DNA from: Climacteris rufus
Lineage: Eukaryota > Chordata > Aves > Passeriformes > Climacteridae
DNA length: 64,000 nt
Direction of reading: 5' to 3'
NCBI GenBank assembly: GCA_013398175.1
Contig: VZRZ01003061.1
Location: 32,353-96,352, forward strand
Numbering within the stretch: position 1 is the first letter of the stretch; each line of letters opens with the position of its first letter. Of this stretch, positions 23,101-38,492 are shown one piece after another. Under the pieces are notes generated by a model. It had not been told where the DNA came from. It saw only the letters and a list, made by a program, of their open reading frames with translations, and made no database searches. The position numbers and the translations under genes were made by a program.

Positions 23101-26100
23101 CCAGAGGCACTGAGGGGTTGCTTTCCCAAAAAATGTGTCTCTTAATTGGTGTTATTCCTAAACATTTGCTTTACTGTGGGAAAATGTTATAAAAGAGCAG
23201 AGGAGCCTTTTTTAAGATGGTGATATATGAGCCTCCTGCTGAAGCTGCCACATTCAAAACCAACTGGAAATCTCTTTATACCAATTCATCCATTTAAGGC
23301 AAGGAAAAAAATGTAAAGTATTTCTGAATACTCCCTGAACTTCTAAAAAACAGCATCTGACCCAAAAGAACACTGAGAAGACCAACCAGATTGTTTCTTG
23401 AAGGTTTCTCTTGTAGGAGCTTGCGGTATTTTCTTTAACAATTGTACAGAAGATTTATCTGTGCACTTTCCCCATTGGTCTGCTCATACAAAGAAATCTG
23501 AGTGAGAACAACAGGGGCCATTTGGGTTATCCCTGCCCCTTCACCATTCCTTGGCTTTTTATGACAAATCATTGTTATTTTATGACAAATGATTTGTACA
23601 AGGTGATAGCTCAATCTACTGCAGTTCGAGTTAACCCCTCAAGCTGGGCTGAACACAGAATATTTATGTTGGTAGCAGGTTTATGCACGAGGGCAAAAGG
23701 TTTCCAGCCACAAAAGGAGATTCCTCAGGCACAGGCAGTGCTGGGTGATCTGTACTTTCTGTAAGTTGGTCTCCCAAATTTCCAGTGCAGTTTGGAGGGG
23801 GGAAACCCAGCCTGGGCCATATTTCTGCAGAGGTGAGACACATTTGCTCCCAGAGACACTGGCAAGGTGTGATGCTGGAAGGCTCCCCTGAGCACCAGCA
23901 GAGGACAGGGGGGACAAAGGAGCTGCTCTCAGTTTGCACTGCAGGTTCTGGGGCAGCAGCAGCCGCCTGCATTTTTTAAAACTACACAGGAAATGTCCAG
24001 GAGGCAGCGTTGGACTTTCAAAGTGAGGGTGGGGAGGACACAAGCACAGCCCTGCTGAAGTCCACGTGCTCACTTTGGTATTTCCTCTGATCCACCTTGC
24101 CTTTCTTCTCCCAACCAGCCTGATGTCACTGCAATGGGAATGACGAGTGGAAGTCATTAAGGGATATTGGAGTATCCAAACAACAGCTAGGATTGAAATA
24201 AATGGGTCCCCAGTGCTTTCCTTCAGCAAGCAGCTCAGGTGACTGACAGGACACGAAGGCTCCTGAGTGCCCAGCAGAACATCCCATTCCTTCTCCAAGC
24301 AGAGCATCCCCCTGCCCTCAGTCAGAACCCCCCAGGACTACTGGATACCCAAATGAGCTGGATAAAATGTGTGTAACAGAGAACTCAGCTCCACATTAGG
24401 CACTTCTTCAATTTTTCTTTTTAAGGCCACAGAGAAAGCAGTAGAAGCTGCCAAAATCTGCCAGCCAAGGTTATTATCTGGAAATGGCATTTCATAGAAG
24501 TGCCTGCCTGAAGCTTGCCCCAGGGAGCAGGACTTCAGCAGCAGAGCTTGCCATCACCAGGAGCAAGGCAAGATTAGCACAAATCTGGGAATCAGGAGTT
24601 CTGCGTGAGGTGTGACCTCAGAGGCTCCTCCAGGAGCTGCTTCCTGGGGTGGGGAAGGAGGAAGGATCAGGATCAGCCTGTTCTCATGAGGCTGTGATGA
24701 GGAAAACTGATGGCTGCCCATTCTGTGCAAATTCCTCACTGGAATTCACTCACCAAGGAGCTGAGCTGCTGCCCTGTGCAGCGCTTAACTTTGGCAGGAG
24801 CCTGTCACTGAGAGTGGAACAGCTTTGCATTCTGGTGGATGGGGACTCATCTGTGAGCTCTTTCAGGAGGGATAGTGAGTAAGTCCATGGACATCTTTAT
24901 GAGTCACTCCACTGCCCTCATCCCCAAGTCCCTGGATTAGTCTGTCTTTGCAGCACATACTTTTTGTCCCCACTACATCCTACATCCCTCTTCTTCTCTC
25001 CCCCCCTTTCCTGGATGTCTCCTAAACTCCCCTCAGGGCTCAGGATTCCTTGAATTTTTACATTAGAAAAAGTCAAGAGGAATTTCCCAGCCCTTCCACA
25101 ACAGGGGTCTGCACAGTCTCTCTTCTCTGTCCCAAAATGAATTTTGCTTTCACAATTTTTCCTGGTGCAGAGATTTCTGTCAAGCCAAAGTGGGACTGCT
25201 CCAGACCTGCAGCTGAGTTTCTTGTCTTCCCCCAGCTCTTTATGTTCTTGCTGCCCTGAATTTTTACAAGAATTAACTTCTGCAAGTCCCCTCAGTATCC
25301 AGAAGTGCAGGAGGAGTCACAGCTCGTGCATGGGGTGTGTGTGACCACTGTCCAGGGCTTTTGTTGTGGCTCTAAGCAGGAAAGCTTTTAGCACTGAGTC
25401 TTTGACTGAGCAACAAGGACAGAACCTCATCTAACCCTGCAAATGATGGAAGTCTGAAAAAAACACTTTTCCTTTGTGCCCTGCAGGGAATGGCAAAAGC
25501 ATATGGCCCCCCACATTTCAAAATTCTGCCAAAAACCAGCTTGAGGCCCAGAATGTAAAGGAAATATATGGACCAGCCTTCTATTTTCAGATCACTTGCC
25601 TTTGTCTTCTGCATTTCCACATAGGTTTCCTTAGATCTTCCTGTGTTTTTCTGAGCTGTGGGAACGTGATTGTCAAGGAAGTGGAGAGGGGAGTTTTGAG
25701 CCCTGTTGGGATTGTTCTTGATTTGAGGGTCAAGGAAGCCTGACCTACTCATTACCTGTTCCATTTTTTACAAAATCTCCACAAATCTGAAACACCTCAG
25801 CCAAAATGTTTGCTTCCTTAGAGGCCACAGCCTCGAAATGGCTCACCTTGAATTCTTCCTTACGGATACAGCAGGGTCAGTTTGCAGGAAAAGCACCAAG
25901 CACCATGGGGCTACTTTACCCATTCCTCTGTAGGAGGAAAGTGGCTCACAGGGATGTTCCAAACACACACACACCAGCAGCTGAGCTGTGAGGCATTCAT
26001 CCTGTTTGCTGCTAACTCAAAGCTCATTAACTGCACTCAGGGCTGGGTACAATCATTTAGGAGTTAAAGCAATTTCCTCCCAGTCCCCAGAAGCCTGCAG

Positions 26101-29100
26101 TGGGGATCTGAGTGTGGGGCCTCCCAGCATCCCAGTTCTCCTCCTCAATTCCCTCACAGCTACTGGGAAGAGCTCACCTTGGCCCTTTGTAGCTATAGGA
26201 TCATGCCTGAAAGCTGACCCTGAGCCTGCACTTCCCCAGTTTTTGGGCTGGCTTGTGCAGAGGTCGGTGTTTCAGACCTTTGATGTGCAGACACCTACTG
26301 CAGTGTGTCCCCCAGGAGCTGTAAAATGTGATTTTCCCCTCTGCTTCTCCACTCACTCTTGCAGCTGCCAGCAGCAGCTCCCCCAGGAGCCATCCCACAC
26401 ATCACACAGTAGCACTTGGAAGCCCCTGGTGTGGGCAATGCTCATTCCAGGAGCTTCCATCCAGGAAAAGGCTGTTGGAAGGGCTTGCCCAGGACCCTTT
26501 GGAGCAGGAAGGCACGTGTGGCTGGGCTGAAAGGAGGGAAGGAAAGCTCTGTGGGTTATCTGCTGCAAACCCCAGGGTCTCTGTCACTCCTTGCAGGAAA
26601 ACAAACCCCACAGGTGCCCTGTAGTGCAGCACTGGGTCTCTGGTGCATCCCCCTCCCATCCCCTGCTGCTTCACTTCTCCATCAATGCTCATCTCCAAAA
26701 ACATGGGAAAGGATTTCAGGAGCTTCCAGTGCTTTGCTGCTTAACCCACGAGGAATATCAGCAGAAATAATAATGCAGAGCCCAGCAATGCTTTCCCCAG
26801 TCTCTGTGGACGTGGATGGGGCGAGGGAGCTGTGTCAGCTCGTGCTGCAGGACACAGCAGGGCTGAGCCACCCGAGCTTGGTTACAATTAGAGGATGATC
26901 CAAGTCCGTGCAAACAGTGATGTCAGCCTGAGGACCTTTTAAACACAATTTAAGCTATGACATGGTGTGAAGCAGAGAGAATCAGGTAACCTTTTGGCCT
27001 GACACATTTTTTTCTCTACAAATGGATGGAGTCTGGATTATTTTTGTGTTCGTGCACCCGGGACAAGCTTTGCCTCTCACTCACTCAGGTTTAAGGCTGT
27101 GCTTGCTGAAGACAATAGTCTGTCTTTGAATTGTCCATTGTATGACTGAGAACATTTATTTTCTTCTGGTTGTTTACACCTTTTGTGGTAGAATCTGAGG
27201 GAAAAAAGAGCTGACTGAGAGCTGCTCCCTCACTGCCTGCTTTACAAAGGTAGAGATTTTACTGATCTTGCTGGAAAATCCTGATTTGCTTCACTGTGAG
27301 AAAGCAAAATAAACTGCTTATTTTCCAGTGAGGAAGGAAAGCCAGAGTGTGGCTGAGCCTGCAGCAGCCTCCAGTTGTGTGAGGCAGCACAACAACCCCT
27401 CCTGCTATTCCTGGGTGCTCACCTGAGATTTCCTTTGGCTGCACAGACCCCGTCCTGCTTGGGCTCCTGGAGACACCAATGCTTTAAACAAGTTCCCTTC
27501 AGTCTGGGCAGATTTTCTGTTGAGTAAGGACAGAGCAGCAGGGTTTGGCCCTGTAGGAATTCCCAGAGAAAGTGGTGAATCCCCCAAATCCTATGTCACG
27601 AGCAGAGGGATTGCTTTGGGGCAACCTCCAGGGGGTTTCTCACAGCTCTCCATCCCACTGAGTGGGGACTTTGCCAGGATAATGACACCGTGGGTCTCTG
27701 GGACAGTTGTTACCATGAAGCCACTAATGAATCTATTAACACTTTTATTACTCAACCCCCTGATCCATCAGCAGGGAGATAAACCAAGCCTGCAGGGTGA
27801 TGAATTTACAGGTTTGGAATTGCTGCAGCATTTCCAAGGCTGTGCCCACATCTGGAATTTCTCCTGGCTTTTCCAGCCGCTCCAATAAACACGAGCTGAG
27901 TTCTCTGGGTCACTTTGGGCAACACCACCCTGCTGTAGTGAGAGAGAAGTGCAGGTGGGAAGCAGAGAGCCAGGATGGCACAGGTCCTGGGATGGAGGCA
28001 CTGCCTGGAAAGGGCAGTTCAGGAAAGCAGGAGGCTGCTGAGCAGCTCTTGTTCAGGGTTCCCCCAGCCAGCTCCAGACAGTGCTGCAAACTCCAGCTCC
28101 CATCAGGAATTCTGTCATTAGGTACATGAGGATGATTTCTCATTATTATTACAATGGAGACGTAGGATTATTCTGATCTATTATCTCCATTCTGATTTAT
28201 GATATAAATTAGCCACATATTTTGCCTTTTTCATTGTTGTCTACTTTGTATTTGCAAAGTAATGTTCAGACCTACGTGATGAAATGCCATTCTTAATTTA
28301 GTTTAATTTTATAAATCATGAAGTCATGGGCTTACTTCTGGTTACTGAGGTTGCTCTCTATTGAACTTTGTGCATGACCATGGTTGTGATATTATTATCA
28401 AAAATAAATTAGTGACTTTATTTCCTACTGTTCTGTGTGGCATGTCAGAGCTGGTACACAACATCAGCTAGGGCAAGCTCCCCAAACAGGCACCACCACA
28501 TCCCACAAGGCTACAAGCACAGGCTGATGCTCCCAAGAGAAAGGTTTTCCTTTTCCCATCCCAACAATAAGTGCACAATTTATTTTAACCTTCTTTAGGA
28601 CAGTATCTTCAGCTTTCTGGTGGATTTCTGGCAGAAGGACAAAAGGAGAGAAGAGGAGTTTTGTCTGGGTACCAATCTCAGGTTTCATTTGCCAAACCTG
28701 TCCTGCACTTGTGAGAAAATCAGGGCAGTACAGATGACAATTCTGTGCTCAGAGTGGGAATAGTGGAAAAGCTAAAGCTGAGCCAGTTTGATTTCCATGC
28801 AGGAGAGTTGGCATAGCCACCATCCAAGGCCATTTGCTCTCCCACTGTACAATATCACAGAATCATTGTATTTTCAAACATCAATGCAGACTTTGAAATA
28901 CCAGCTGGATTGGTGGTCTGGCACTGAGCAGTGCAGCTCTGAGCTTCTCCCTTTCTGCCCACCTGTGCCAAGAGCAACCCTTAATCCAGAGCCCAGAGCT
29001 GCACCCTCTGTGTGAGGGAAACACCAAAGGCTTTGTTCACTCTGGGATTGCTCTTACAGCTTCTGGACTCTTCTGATAGGGTGCAAACTCTTCCAAAGCT

Positions 29101-29940
29101 TTCATTTTGCATCCTTGGAGTAGCATTGACAGATAATATTGACATCATTAACAGCATCACCGCTGTGGCTCAGGATAAACACTTCACCTCGGCCAGGTGA
29201 AGCTCTGCAGAGCCTTTTTTGGGGTTGCTGATTGTTTAATTCCCAGGCTGACCAATATCTCTGGTCTTGTCTGGTGTCACCAGAAGTCTCCTTAAATGTA
29301 GAGCTAAGCTAACCAGACTTACAAAGAGAGGAGAGCCTAGAGCAGCCCAATTCCTTTAGTCATCTTTCCTGTTTTAAATTCTTTTGCTTATCTCAGTTCT
29401 GGTCTTGCCATCTGCTGGCAGTGAAAGCAGAGTGGTGACACTTGGGTGTGGTGGGATGTGAGGAGAGTATCTTGGACTGTGATCTGCTGCAGTGTGTATG
29501 ATAAAGGAATTCTCAGGATAAAGGAACTGAGAGGAATTCTCAGCATCCATAGGGCAAAGGTCTCCCTCGTGCTCTTCAGTTTAATGCTCAAAGTGATGTC
29601 CTATAGGGTACATTGTGCTGCCAGCCTTTGAAAGGCTGCCTTTTTGTTTTGATTCCATATTGTTCCAAGTTAAATGGTAGGAAAAGAGAAATTGCTGCCA
29701 CCACAACATTCTCTTATAGGTCTATTCATTATAGATCCCCAGAGGAAACTGAGAGTTCCCCTGGACAATGGTCACATATACAAACGAGCATGCATTAACT
29801 TTCTGTGCTTGCACAGCTCCTTCTGGCTGCATTTCCTCTGCATTCTTAGGAACGTGAATTCAGGCATCATTTGGTTTGATGTCTTCCTCTGCCTTGAACT
29901 GCTGCCTTGTTAGACATTCTGTGTGACAAGCAGCCTCCCT

Positions 29941-30068
29941 GAATCACAGAGTCAATCACAGGGTGTGCTGAGCTGGGACCCACAAGGACCATCCAGTCCA
30001 GCTCCTGTCCCTGCCCAGACACCCCAACAATGCCACCCTGAGCCTCAGAGCCTTGTCCAAGGCTTCCT
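29941..30068 (-). mobile_element. CR1 LINE 3' end, reverse orientation
   Basis: The + strand begins with gaatcacagagtcaatcacag, the diverged CR1 terminal repeat read backwards. It continues with gctgggacccacaaggacca, tccagtccagctcctgtccc and gccttgtccaaggcttcctg, all typical of the reverse-complemented CR1 3' UTR. Similarity fades after about 30068, and whether the next 200 bp is decayed element cannot be told by eye. Confidence 0.75.
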
Positions 30069-31400
30069 GAGGGCAGAGGGCTGACATGGAAGGGCTTTGT
30101 GCAGATGTGCTGGAGCCCTGAGGGATGCCCTGCAGTGAACAGAGGGCCCAGGGCAGCTCTGCAGGGTGGGGCTGCTGCCCAGGGCTCTGCTCCAAGCCAG
30201 GGCAGCTCAGGTGATGTCTCAGTGACTGAGCTTTGGTTCCTGCCCTCTGACAAACAGCCAGGGGAGCTCCCCAGGGCAGCACTGACCCAGCCCAGGGGCT
30301 GCAGAGGTGGGATGGAAAACACCCAGGACCTGCAGCTGGGAAAAGGCTGGGGCCATTCCAGCCCCGTTCCCTGCCCTGCTTACCGTGGGTGCTGTAGGTC
30401 CTGCACTTCAGTTTGCAGTGCCCCTCAGGCCTCCGGTGCATTTTGGCCCTGCAATCCTCCCTGCAGCACAGGTTATCCTGCCTTTGTGCCTCTGCTCTTC
30501 TGTAAATCAGGGAGATTGGTACTTCCCTTCCTCCCTGTAGGGATGGGGAGATCAATGTTTTGAAGAGAAAAAGCAGCTCAGGAGCTGCAGTAGATTTGCT
30601 TCATCTTTCACTCCCATCAGCAGAGAAAAACCCATCTGAGGCTGCAAGGATATGGAGGCATTTAAGGTTACAGGGATTAGGACTGGGATGCTGTGCTAGG
30701 CTCGGCCTGAACTGACAGAAATCACGGGCAGTGATGCACAGGGCTTGCAAGGCCACACTTTTGTCTTGAATTTCTCCTGCTGTGGTACCTCCTGAGCGCC
30801 CTGGTCCGAGCAGTGAAGCGCCTGTGGCACCCACAGCCCCCGTGCCCACGGGCACTGCTGCAGCTCCATCCCAAGAAGCCTCTTGGTTTTCATTCCAGCT
30901 GCTGTCTTCTGGCAGGGAGGAATTTGCACAGCTAATTTGCAGCTCTGATCTAATGGATTCCCCTGCTGAGAGCCTGTTCCAGTGAAAGGATTCCAGACTG
31001 AGAGTTTGCTCTCCTCTCCCCTGTGCACATCCACGTGTGAGGCACCTCTTGGAGAGCTGCTTAATGAGCCTGGATGTGACTGAGCCTTGTGAGGAGCTCA
31101 GGAGGAGTTTCCCCCTCCTTGGAGGAAGGCAGCCCTCACATCCTCACATCCCCACACCCCCACAGCCCACTGGTTTCCTTGCTGCTTTCAGCAGGGCAAA
31201 TAAGGTGATTATAGGCACCAGGCTGTGCAAGGGAATATTGGATTTATCGATGTTGAGAAGCTAAAGGAGAAAACCTCCTGGCTAGGAGTTCACTCATCCT
31301 GGAATTTGCACATTTTTGGGGAGGTGGAGAGAGCTGCAGCTGAGCAGCATCCAGCAAGGGCTCAAAATCCAGCCTGATTTCCTCCTTGCCCCTTGCAGAC

Positions 31401-31447
31401 TGTTATTGTTGCTGTTGTTACTATTATTACTGTTATTATTATTATTG
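31401..31447. repeat. (TTA/TTG)n trinucleotide microsatellite
   Basis: A run of TTATTG, TTGTTA and ATT units over 47 bp, imperfect at the left and purer at the right. Confidence 0.9.
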
Positions 31448-34400
31448 CCATTTTGGCATTGTCCTTTGCTATGACAGCTGCACCTACCCAGGCCTACAGC
31501 TAAGGTTTAAACATCAGTATCCACAAAATATTCTCATTTTTGGGCACAGCCTGTTAGATTTGCACCCTCAGAGGGTGGGCACAGCCAAGCAGAAAACAGA
31601 AGGTGAATAACACAGACAAACAACACAACCCATCCCACAGATCTTCTCAAAGCTCAGTGCTCCAATGCTTGTATTAGTATTTGTTAATACTTTGTCTTGA
31701 GGAAGGGTGGGAAGAAGGACAAAAAATAGACATTTTTCCTCATTGGAAAGTGTTCTGTTTGTCCCAAGCAGCAGATCTGTAAGTATTTACCTTAAGAACA
31801 CATTTCTGTGCCCAGTGGGTACAAAGACGTGGGGAGGACAGAGGAGGGGACAAAAGGAGCCCAGGAGGGGTCAGTGCTGGGCCTGGGCTCTCTGTGGGGT
31901 TAGGACTGGGATGAGGGTCAGTGCCAGGGGATGGATGGGTTTATCCAGGATGATCATCAGGGATTCCTCACTAATCCTGTGGCAAAGCCCATTGGTGAAA
32001 CCAGCCCGGAAAGGCTCCCGAGCACTCAGCACTCCTTCAGCCACTGCTTTGGTTATGCACGACCAAGACTGTCTCTTTTCACACGTATTTAAACCTAAAA
32101 GGTCACATTATTGAAGAGTCAAAAAGCTGATCTTTACAGCCAGGCCAAGGTAGAATTGTAATTGCTTCATCTCTTAGCAAGTGGTTTCTCTCACTTAACA
32201 GGGAACAACAGAAAGGAGTGTTCACCGGAATATTCTATCCTGGCATTTTAATTAAAATGAAAATATATAGGTAAAGCAAAATTCCTGGGCATTATCAGCA
32301 TCCATGGCCATTATTCTCTCTGTCAGCTGGGGCAATCCATTGGCTGTGTGAGCTGCAGTGCTGAGGGACGGTATCTTTGTGCTCCAGAGCAGCATATTCC
32401 CAAGCTTGTTGTCTTTGGCATGGCCACTATTTTATCTGCCAGAGCCAATGTTAATGAAAAATTCCTGAAAAATTCCACATATCAACACGGCAACACTCTG
32501 ATGGGAATAACAATCTCTTGTGACCCCGTTCAAAAGCAGATATCAGGCAGGAGACAAAACAGGGAGGTATTCCTGACCCCCCTGCCTCGAATTTGGGGGC
32601 TTTGGGCTGAGTCTGTGGTGCTTGCCTGCCTTTCTGAGGGATCTCAGCACTGTCAGGTTGTGAACTCCCCATGGTACCTGCACCCCAATATCTGAATTTC
32701 TCATGTGCCGTCAGAGCCACTGGTTGGTGACACTGAGAATTCCTGCTCAGGTAACACAACAATCCCAGCTCTTCAAAACACAGGGCTGCAGCAATTTATA
32801 GAGAAATATCTGTACAGGAGGGGTGTCCCCTTCTGGGACAGTGCTGGTGCTGTCCCTGCTGGAGTCCTTCTGACATGGGTAGGAAGATTTGTGATCCATC
32901 ACAGCAAACACCAGCCTGGATGGTTTGTCTCACATGGCTCCATCTCCTCGTTGCAGCTGACTGGAAAACTAAGGTCAGGCAAATAAAGCTGTGAAATAAA
33001 AGCCCAAGTCCTGAGTAAAGTGGCCTTAAATCACTGCCACTAACTCAAAGTGACAGCTCAGGGAAATGGAAGGGACCCATTTACCTCGATTTGCATGAAT
33101 TGAGTTCTCACAGGTAGGTTTCCCTCAGGATTTCTGAGCCAGCCCATCCTCCCTGCTCTGGCCAAGCTTCTTGTCCAGGCAGCCCCTGCCCCGTGGGCAG
33201 GACAGGCACGGCAGGGCTGTGGGATGGTGGAAGGTCCCAGCACACAAAGAGAGGACACCTTGCAGCAAAGCTCAGAGGCCTGCTGGGCTCATCCCTGCAC
33301 TGTAGGTCACTCAGTAAGTGGAGCAATAAGTGAAGAAAGCAAGGAAAACCCCGAGGATCCATCCTGTCCACAGCCTGTCCGACCCCAGATCCTTTCTGCT
33401 CCGTGCTCACTTTGTGGACCACCACACAGAGGGATAAGGAAAATCAAATTTACAACTCCCAGCCTTCCAAATCCAGCATGTTCCACACACATCCATGCTT
33501 CCCAAAAGGCAGGGCAAGCAGAGCAATGCATTCCCCCCCTGCAGTCAGGGTCCATGGCAGCGTTCAGTGCCCCTCGTGCCCAGGGACAGGCAGAGCCCGA
33601 CTGCACCCAGATAAGAGCTGGTGCTGATTTGCTGCTGTGATCCAGCCCACAGACACAGCGTGGTGTGAATGCTCCGGTTTCAGCCCCTGGAAGGTTCCCT
33701 CTTGCCAAACTCTCCCTCCTTGGGGGATTTGTTTCGATGGCAGGGGCTCAGTGAGAGCACAGGACGTTCCCCCTGTGCAGAAAGCGGCTGTGAGGTGCTC
33801 TGAGCTGCTGCCTGCACTTCAGCTGGGAAGGATGCAAAGGGAGGGACAGGTTCTTGCCAATCACAGACCTGCCTAAATATTTATCTCTGCTAAAAACAGT
33901 TTAGCTGCTGGATGTAGCCCAAGGTTGGTTCTGATGGGAGACATCAAACACAATATACATGAATCAGGGACAGCACATCTGGCATTGCCTGTGTGCTGTA
34001 GGAATATAAATAAAAGAGCCAGTAAACTCCAGCTGCTGAGTTTTTTGTCCTGCAACAAGGCTGCAGCTTCCTAATATCACCACCAGTGAGCAGAGGGTGC
34101 CAGGAACCACTTGGGCTGATCTGAGGTCCCTCTTGGCACTTGTCCTTCTTTTCCCATGAGGGGACTCAAAACTGAATGCTCACCACTTTTTTTGAGAAGG
34201 ATTTGAAAGAGTGGTGCAAAGAGTGGTGGGCCAAAGCAGGGCAGTGCTGCCAATATTCAGAGCATTTTTCTGACGTGATGATATTTTATTTCTGGAAGTA
34301 TCTGATGCAAATGTTCTTTTCCTGGAAAGATGCCTTCTCCTGCCTGCTTCCCCCGCCTCCCTCAGGATGCTGGTGCCAATATTTCTGTTGCAACCTCCTT

Positions 34401-37400
34401 GCTCCCAGGGGTTTCCTGCTGGAGATTTCCCTCCCTCTGTCCTGGAGCTGGTGGTCCAGGCTGGTCCCTGCACTGTTCTGTGGGACTGGAAGGAGGGAAT
34501 GGCACTGGGATGCTGGCAGGTGTCCCTGAGGGATTCCAGCTCATCCTGCCAGCACAAAGGTGCTCTGGCAGGATGTCTCAGATATTCCCAGTGCCCCTGA
34601 TCCTCTTTTCCAAAGTGTGAGCAGGACACAAGGCCTGGCAGGTGCAGGGAATGACCACAGCTCTGGGCCATGTGCAGGGAGACACTTCAGCACACGCTGC
34701 ATCTCCCTCCTTCCCATCCCCTCATGCAAGGGCAGCAGTGCCCTCAGGATGGACAGTGTCCAGCAGCGCCTCTCACCCCATCCCTCTGCTGATGGACAAC
34801 ATAAGTACGACCTTTAGCTGGGCAAAAATTGACCTGAAGACACGGACAGAAGCCTTGGAGCTGAGGGCTACAAAAACTGCAGTGCCCAAAGCGTCATTTC
34901 GATCACTTGAAAAAAGATCATTGTGCAGAGCAGCCCTGGAGAGAGGCTTATCACTTCACTTCCCTGATTAGCCCAGGACACCAATTTTAGGCACTGTAAA
35001 AACAGTGAGGGTCAAATTTACTATGGAGGGCAAGGACCAGTGACTCAATTTTTCTTATTCTTTATAGTCACTTTTCACCTTGAAGAACAAAAGGTCCCAA
35101 AGTCAGAGGACGTTTGTTCTTGAGTCTTGCCAAAGCCTTTTCTTTTTTAATAAACCATCATTAAAATCTGGGCCCATTGCCTTGACAAAAGAAAAGAATA
35201 TATTTGTGTACACTTAAGTGACGGGAAAGAGCCTGTGAGCCAGGCCTGGTCACAGATAAAGGAATTCCGGACATTATTCCTTGTGCTCCTGGGGGTTGTG
35301 ACATGGGATTTCCTCTCCAAGTGGTAAATAGCCCTGCAGTTGTACAGCAGGGTGGGGCCAGCCCTGGTTTCTTTAAAACCAGGAGAGATGAAAGCATGTT
35401 AGGAGAAGAAAGAGGGGCTGGGTGCATGTGCACAATAATCCCTGGGAATGGCTGGGGGAAAACATCCACCTGCTCCAAGCTTGGCCCCCCAAAATTTCCC
35501 ACAGATTAGAGGTGCTGGGCTCTGCTTTGGGAAGAATAGCTCATGGCACAGCAAAATAGATTTAACTCCACAGAGTGACCCAAAATCTCGGGGTTTGTCA
35601 GCACCTTGCATGTTCCTCCTGGATCTGTGGAAGAGATGGAAACGGGTTTGTCTTGGGATGCCTCTGGATCCTCAGAGACTTCTCTGAAAACCAGACAGCC
35701 TCCCACTGCACGCTGTGGGACACTGACTGTGCATCCTGGGCTGGAATGGGATCAGAGAGGGCAGTGAGGGCAGGATCCCAAAGCTGTGAGCTCCTGGAGG
35801 AGCCTCAGCGGCCTTTGGAACAAGAACGAGCTCCTTTGTAACTGAGAGCAGCTTTCTGTCGTTTGCTGAATCATGCACAGGACTGGAGAGACCATTTTTT
35901 GTAGGAAAACAGAAGAGCTGAAGCTGCAGGTTTTATCCTATTCTCATTTTAAATCGAAAAAACATTCAACTTTGGATTAATCCTTCAGTTGGGCTTTGCA
36001 CTCAGGGCTCACCAAAGCGCTCTGAGTTTGCAGTGCTGGGTGAAGGCAGAAGCGGGGGGAACGTGACTCCCTTGATGAGGGAGAAAAGAACATCGAGTTG
36101 ATTTTATATTTGGATTTCCTTTCCTCCCTCTTCCTGTGGTTCTCCTGGAGGGTCAGCAGAGCCTGCAGATCCCAAACCTCCCAGCTATAGCCAGGCTTAA
36201 TGAGAAGGGGAAAGATTTGCTTGTTGCTATTCTCCAAATCCTGGGGATTCAGGTCTCCGGTAATAAACGTTCACTTAGGGAATCATCAGTGGAACAGATA
36301 AATTAGCATATTGCAGGAGTTTGCAAATGGAAGGTTCCTACATGAGCCTTTTTATTGCCTTCTGGTTGAGTGTAGATATCTGAATTATTTTCCTTTTCTG
36401 CTACAATGAGATCTCATGTCAGTACAGGGAGGCACGTGATAAAAATTGTGAAATTCCTCTTGTAAACTTCATGCAAAGTGGGAATGTTGAAGAGGTTGAA
36501 GTGCAGCTTCCAGCACAAGATCCAGTCTGGCTCTGCTGTGAAGGATCTTGTTCCACTGGTGAGCAAGACACCCACGAAGGGCTACAGAGGTTGTGTTTAG
36601 TCCCCACTGCATCTCACTGGCTTAAGAGATTGTGCCACGGGGGTCAAAGTCCCTACAGAAGACATGGGAGAATCTAAACAAGTTAAAACTGGAGAATTCC
36701 GAGGAAAAACGACAAATTTTCCGTCTTTCTCTGTGACTCCTTACCAACCTCCCACATTTTTCTGGAAACCGGGGAAAAGAGAAAGTTCCCCTGTTGACTG
36801 CAGCCATAAAATACCAGGGCTAACATTCCTGTGTGGCTGCTCGAAGGGACAACAAAGACAACGGAATGAATCATGCAGAGAATTACTCATTGCCAAACAG
36901 TAAACAGGTCATGCTTAGCATTGTTAACTCAGAATTGTGCCAGGCTGCACAGTCCCCACCGCTGCTCTGGGGGTGTGGGGAGAGCAGGGGAAAATCTTTT
37001 GGTGCTCAGGAGTAAAATGATGGGAATGAGGCCCTGGGATTGCACCCAAACATTGGCACTTCTGTCACAGGGATGTGGGGCACTCACATAACAGGAGGGT
37101 GTCACTATATTTGTAGGAATTGGATCACCACTAATTCCTGCTTTTCTGATATCCTGGTCCAATCGCATTAAATCTCATCAGATGAACTCTGTTTTCATGG
37201 CCAAAAGCCAAAAAAACAATACTGAAAAATGAACAAGCAGAACCCTTTTAGAAAGATTTATAAAAAGCCAAACATGTCTAATACTTGGGTTAGGGACTTG
37301 TAGTTTTTAAATAGCTCAAATGAATTAAGAATAGCAGACGGGCTCTGCTGTCCTCCCTCCCATGGTGATGTGAGCACGGGGGAGTTTCTGTTTCATCCCA

Positions 37401-38492
37401 GGGGAAGCTGTCCCTCCATTTCAGTGCCATTGCCCTGTGTCACGATGTCTTTGTGCTGCCCTGCAAGGTGGAGCCCTCTGGCTCAGAGGGCTGTTCCCAC
37501 TGCACAGATGTTCACACCAACACTGCAGCTCTTGTGAACGAGGTTGGCAGGATTGGGCCTTGATCTACAGCTCTTTTTGCTCTCCAGCAGCGTTTTTTTC
37601 CTCCCAAAGCTGCTTACATCCCTTGACCTTGCTCTAGAGCCCAAATGAAATGCCTCACAATTTTCCTAAATGCTCTCTTTATTCTGGTGGCTCCTGTTTG
37701 AGCCACTGCTATGCAGTTAATGCTGTGCAGTTGTTCCTACCCTCAGACCTTCCAGCCAAGGCTTTACAACTTGGCATCTGAGGTCTCAGCCTGAAAATTC
37801 ATCTCTGTTTTTGTACTCTTCCCCCAAGAGTCTGTTTTAAATTGATATAAACATTTCAATAGCTTAAGAGTGCAACAAAATGCTGAGGCTCCCTTTCCAG
37901 CTGGAAACCAAGAGTGTTCCTTTGACTCCAAGTGTTGCTTGTTGTTGGCTGCACCAGTGACTGGTTTCATGTTGGCTTGGCCATGCAGCTCTGGAACCTC
38001 CTGGCACGTCCAGGAGAAATGAAACCCCACTTTTGTTTGCTTTTGCAGCCAGTCTGTTTGGCTGCAGTGGGTGTTCTTCCCCCTGCTGCCCTGACACACA
38101 TCACAAACACCCTCACGCTCAGCAAGGGGCACCAGGAACCTGTTGGTTTTCTTCAGCATGTGCAGAAATCCCTCAGAGCCACAGTTCACCTCTGCCAGAC
38201 CAAAATTCATGTGCAGCACCTCAAGTTTTACTAAGAAATCAGGACGAGAGGGAAGAGAACGCTGAAAGAAGAAGCCCAGCAAGTGCTGGCTCTACCTTGA
38301 GAAGCTGTTTGTTTATTCTGCAGGGTCTCAGATCTGGATTTCATTACTGGATTAGTTCTCTGAATTCTTAGTGCAGCAAATCAAGGCTGTGTGTGTGGAT
38401 TCGGGGTGGAAGGAACCTTTCTAATTGCCTGCACGGATTTGCATTATTCTTTCATCTCCCACCTTGGTAGTTTTCTCCTCCTGAATTCAAAT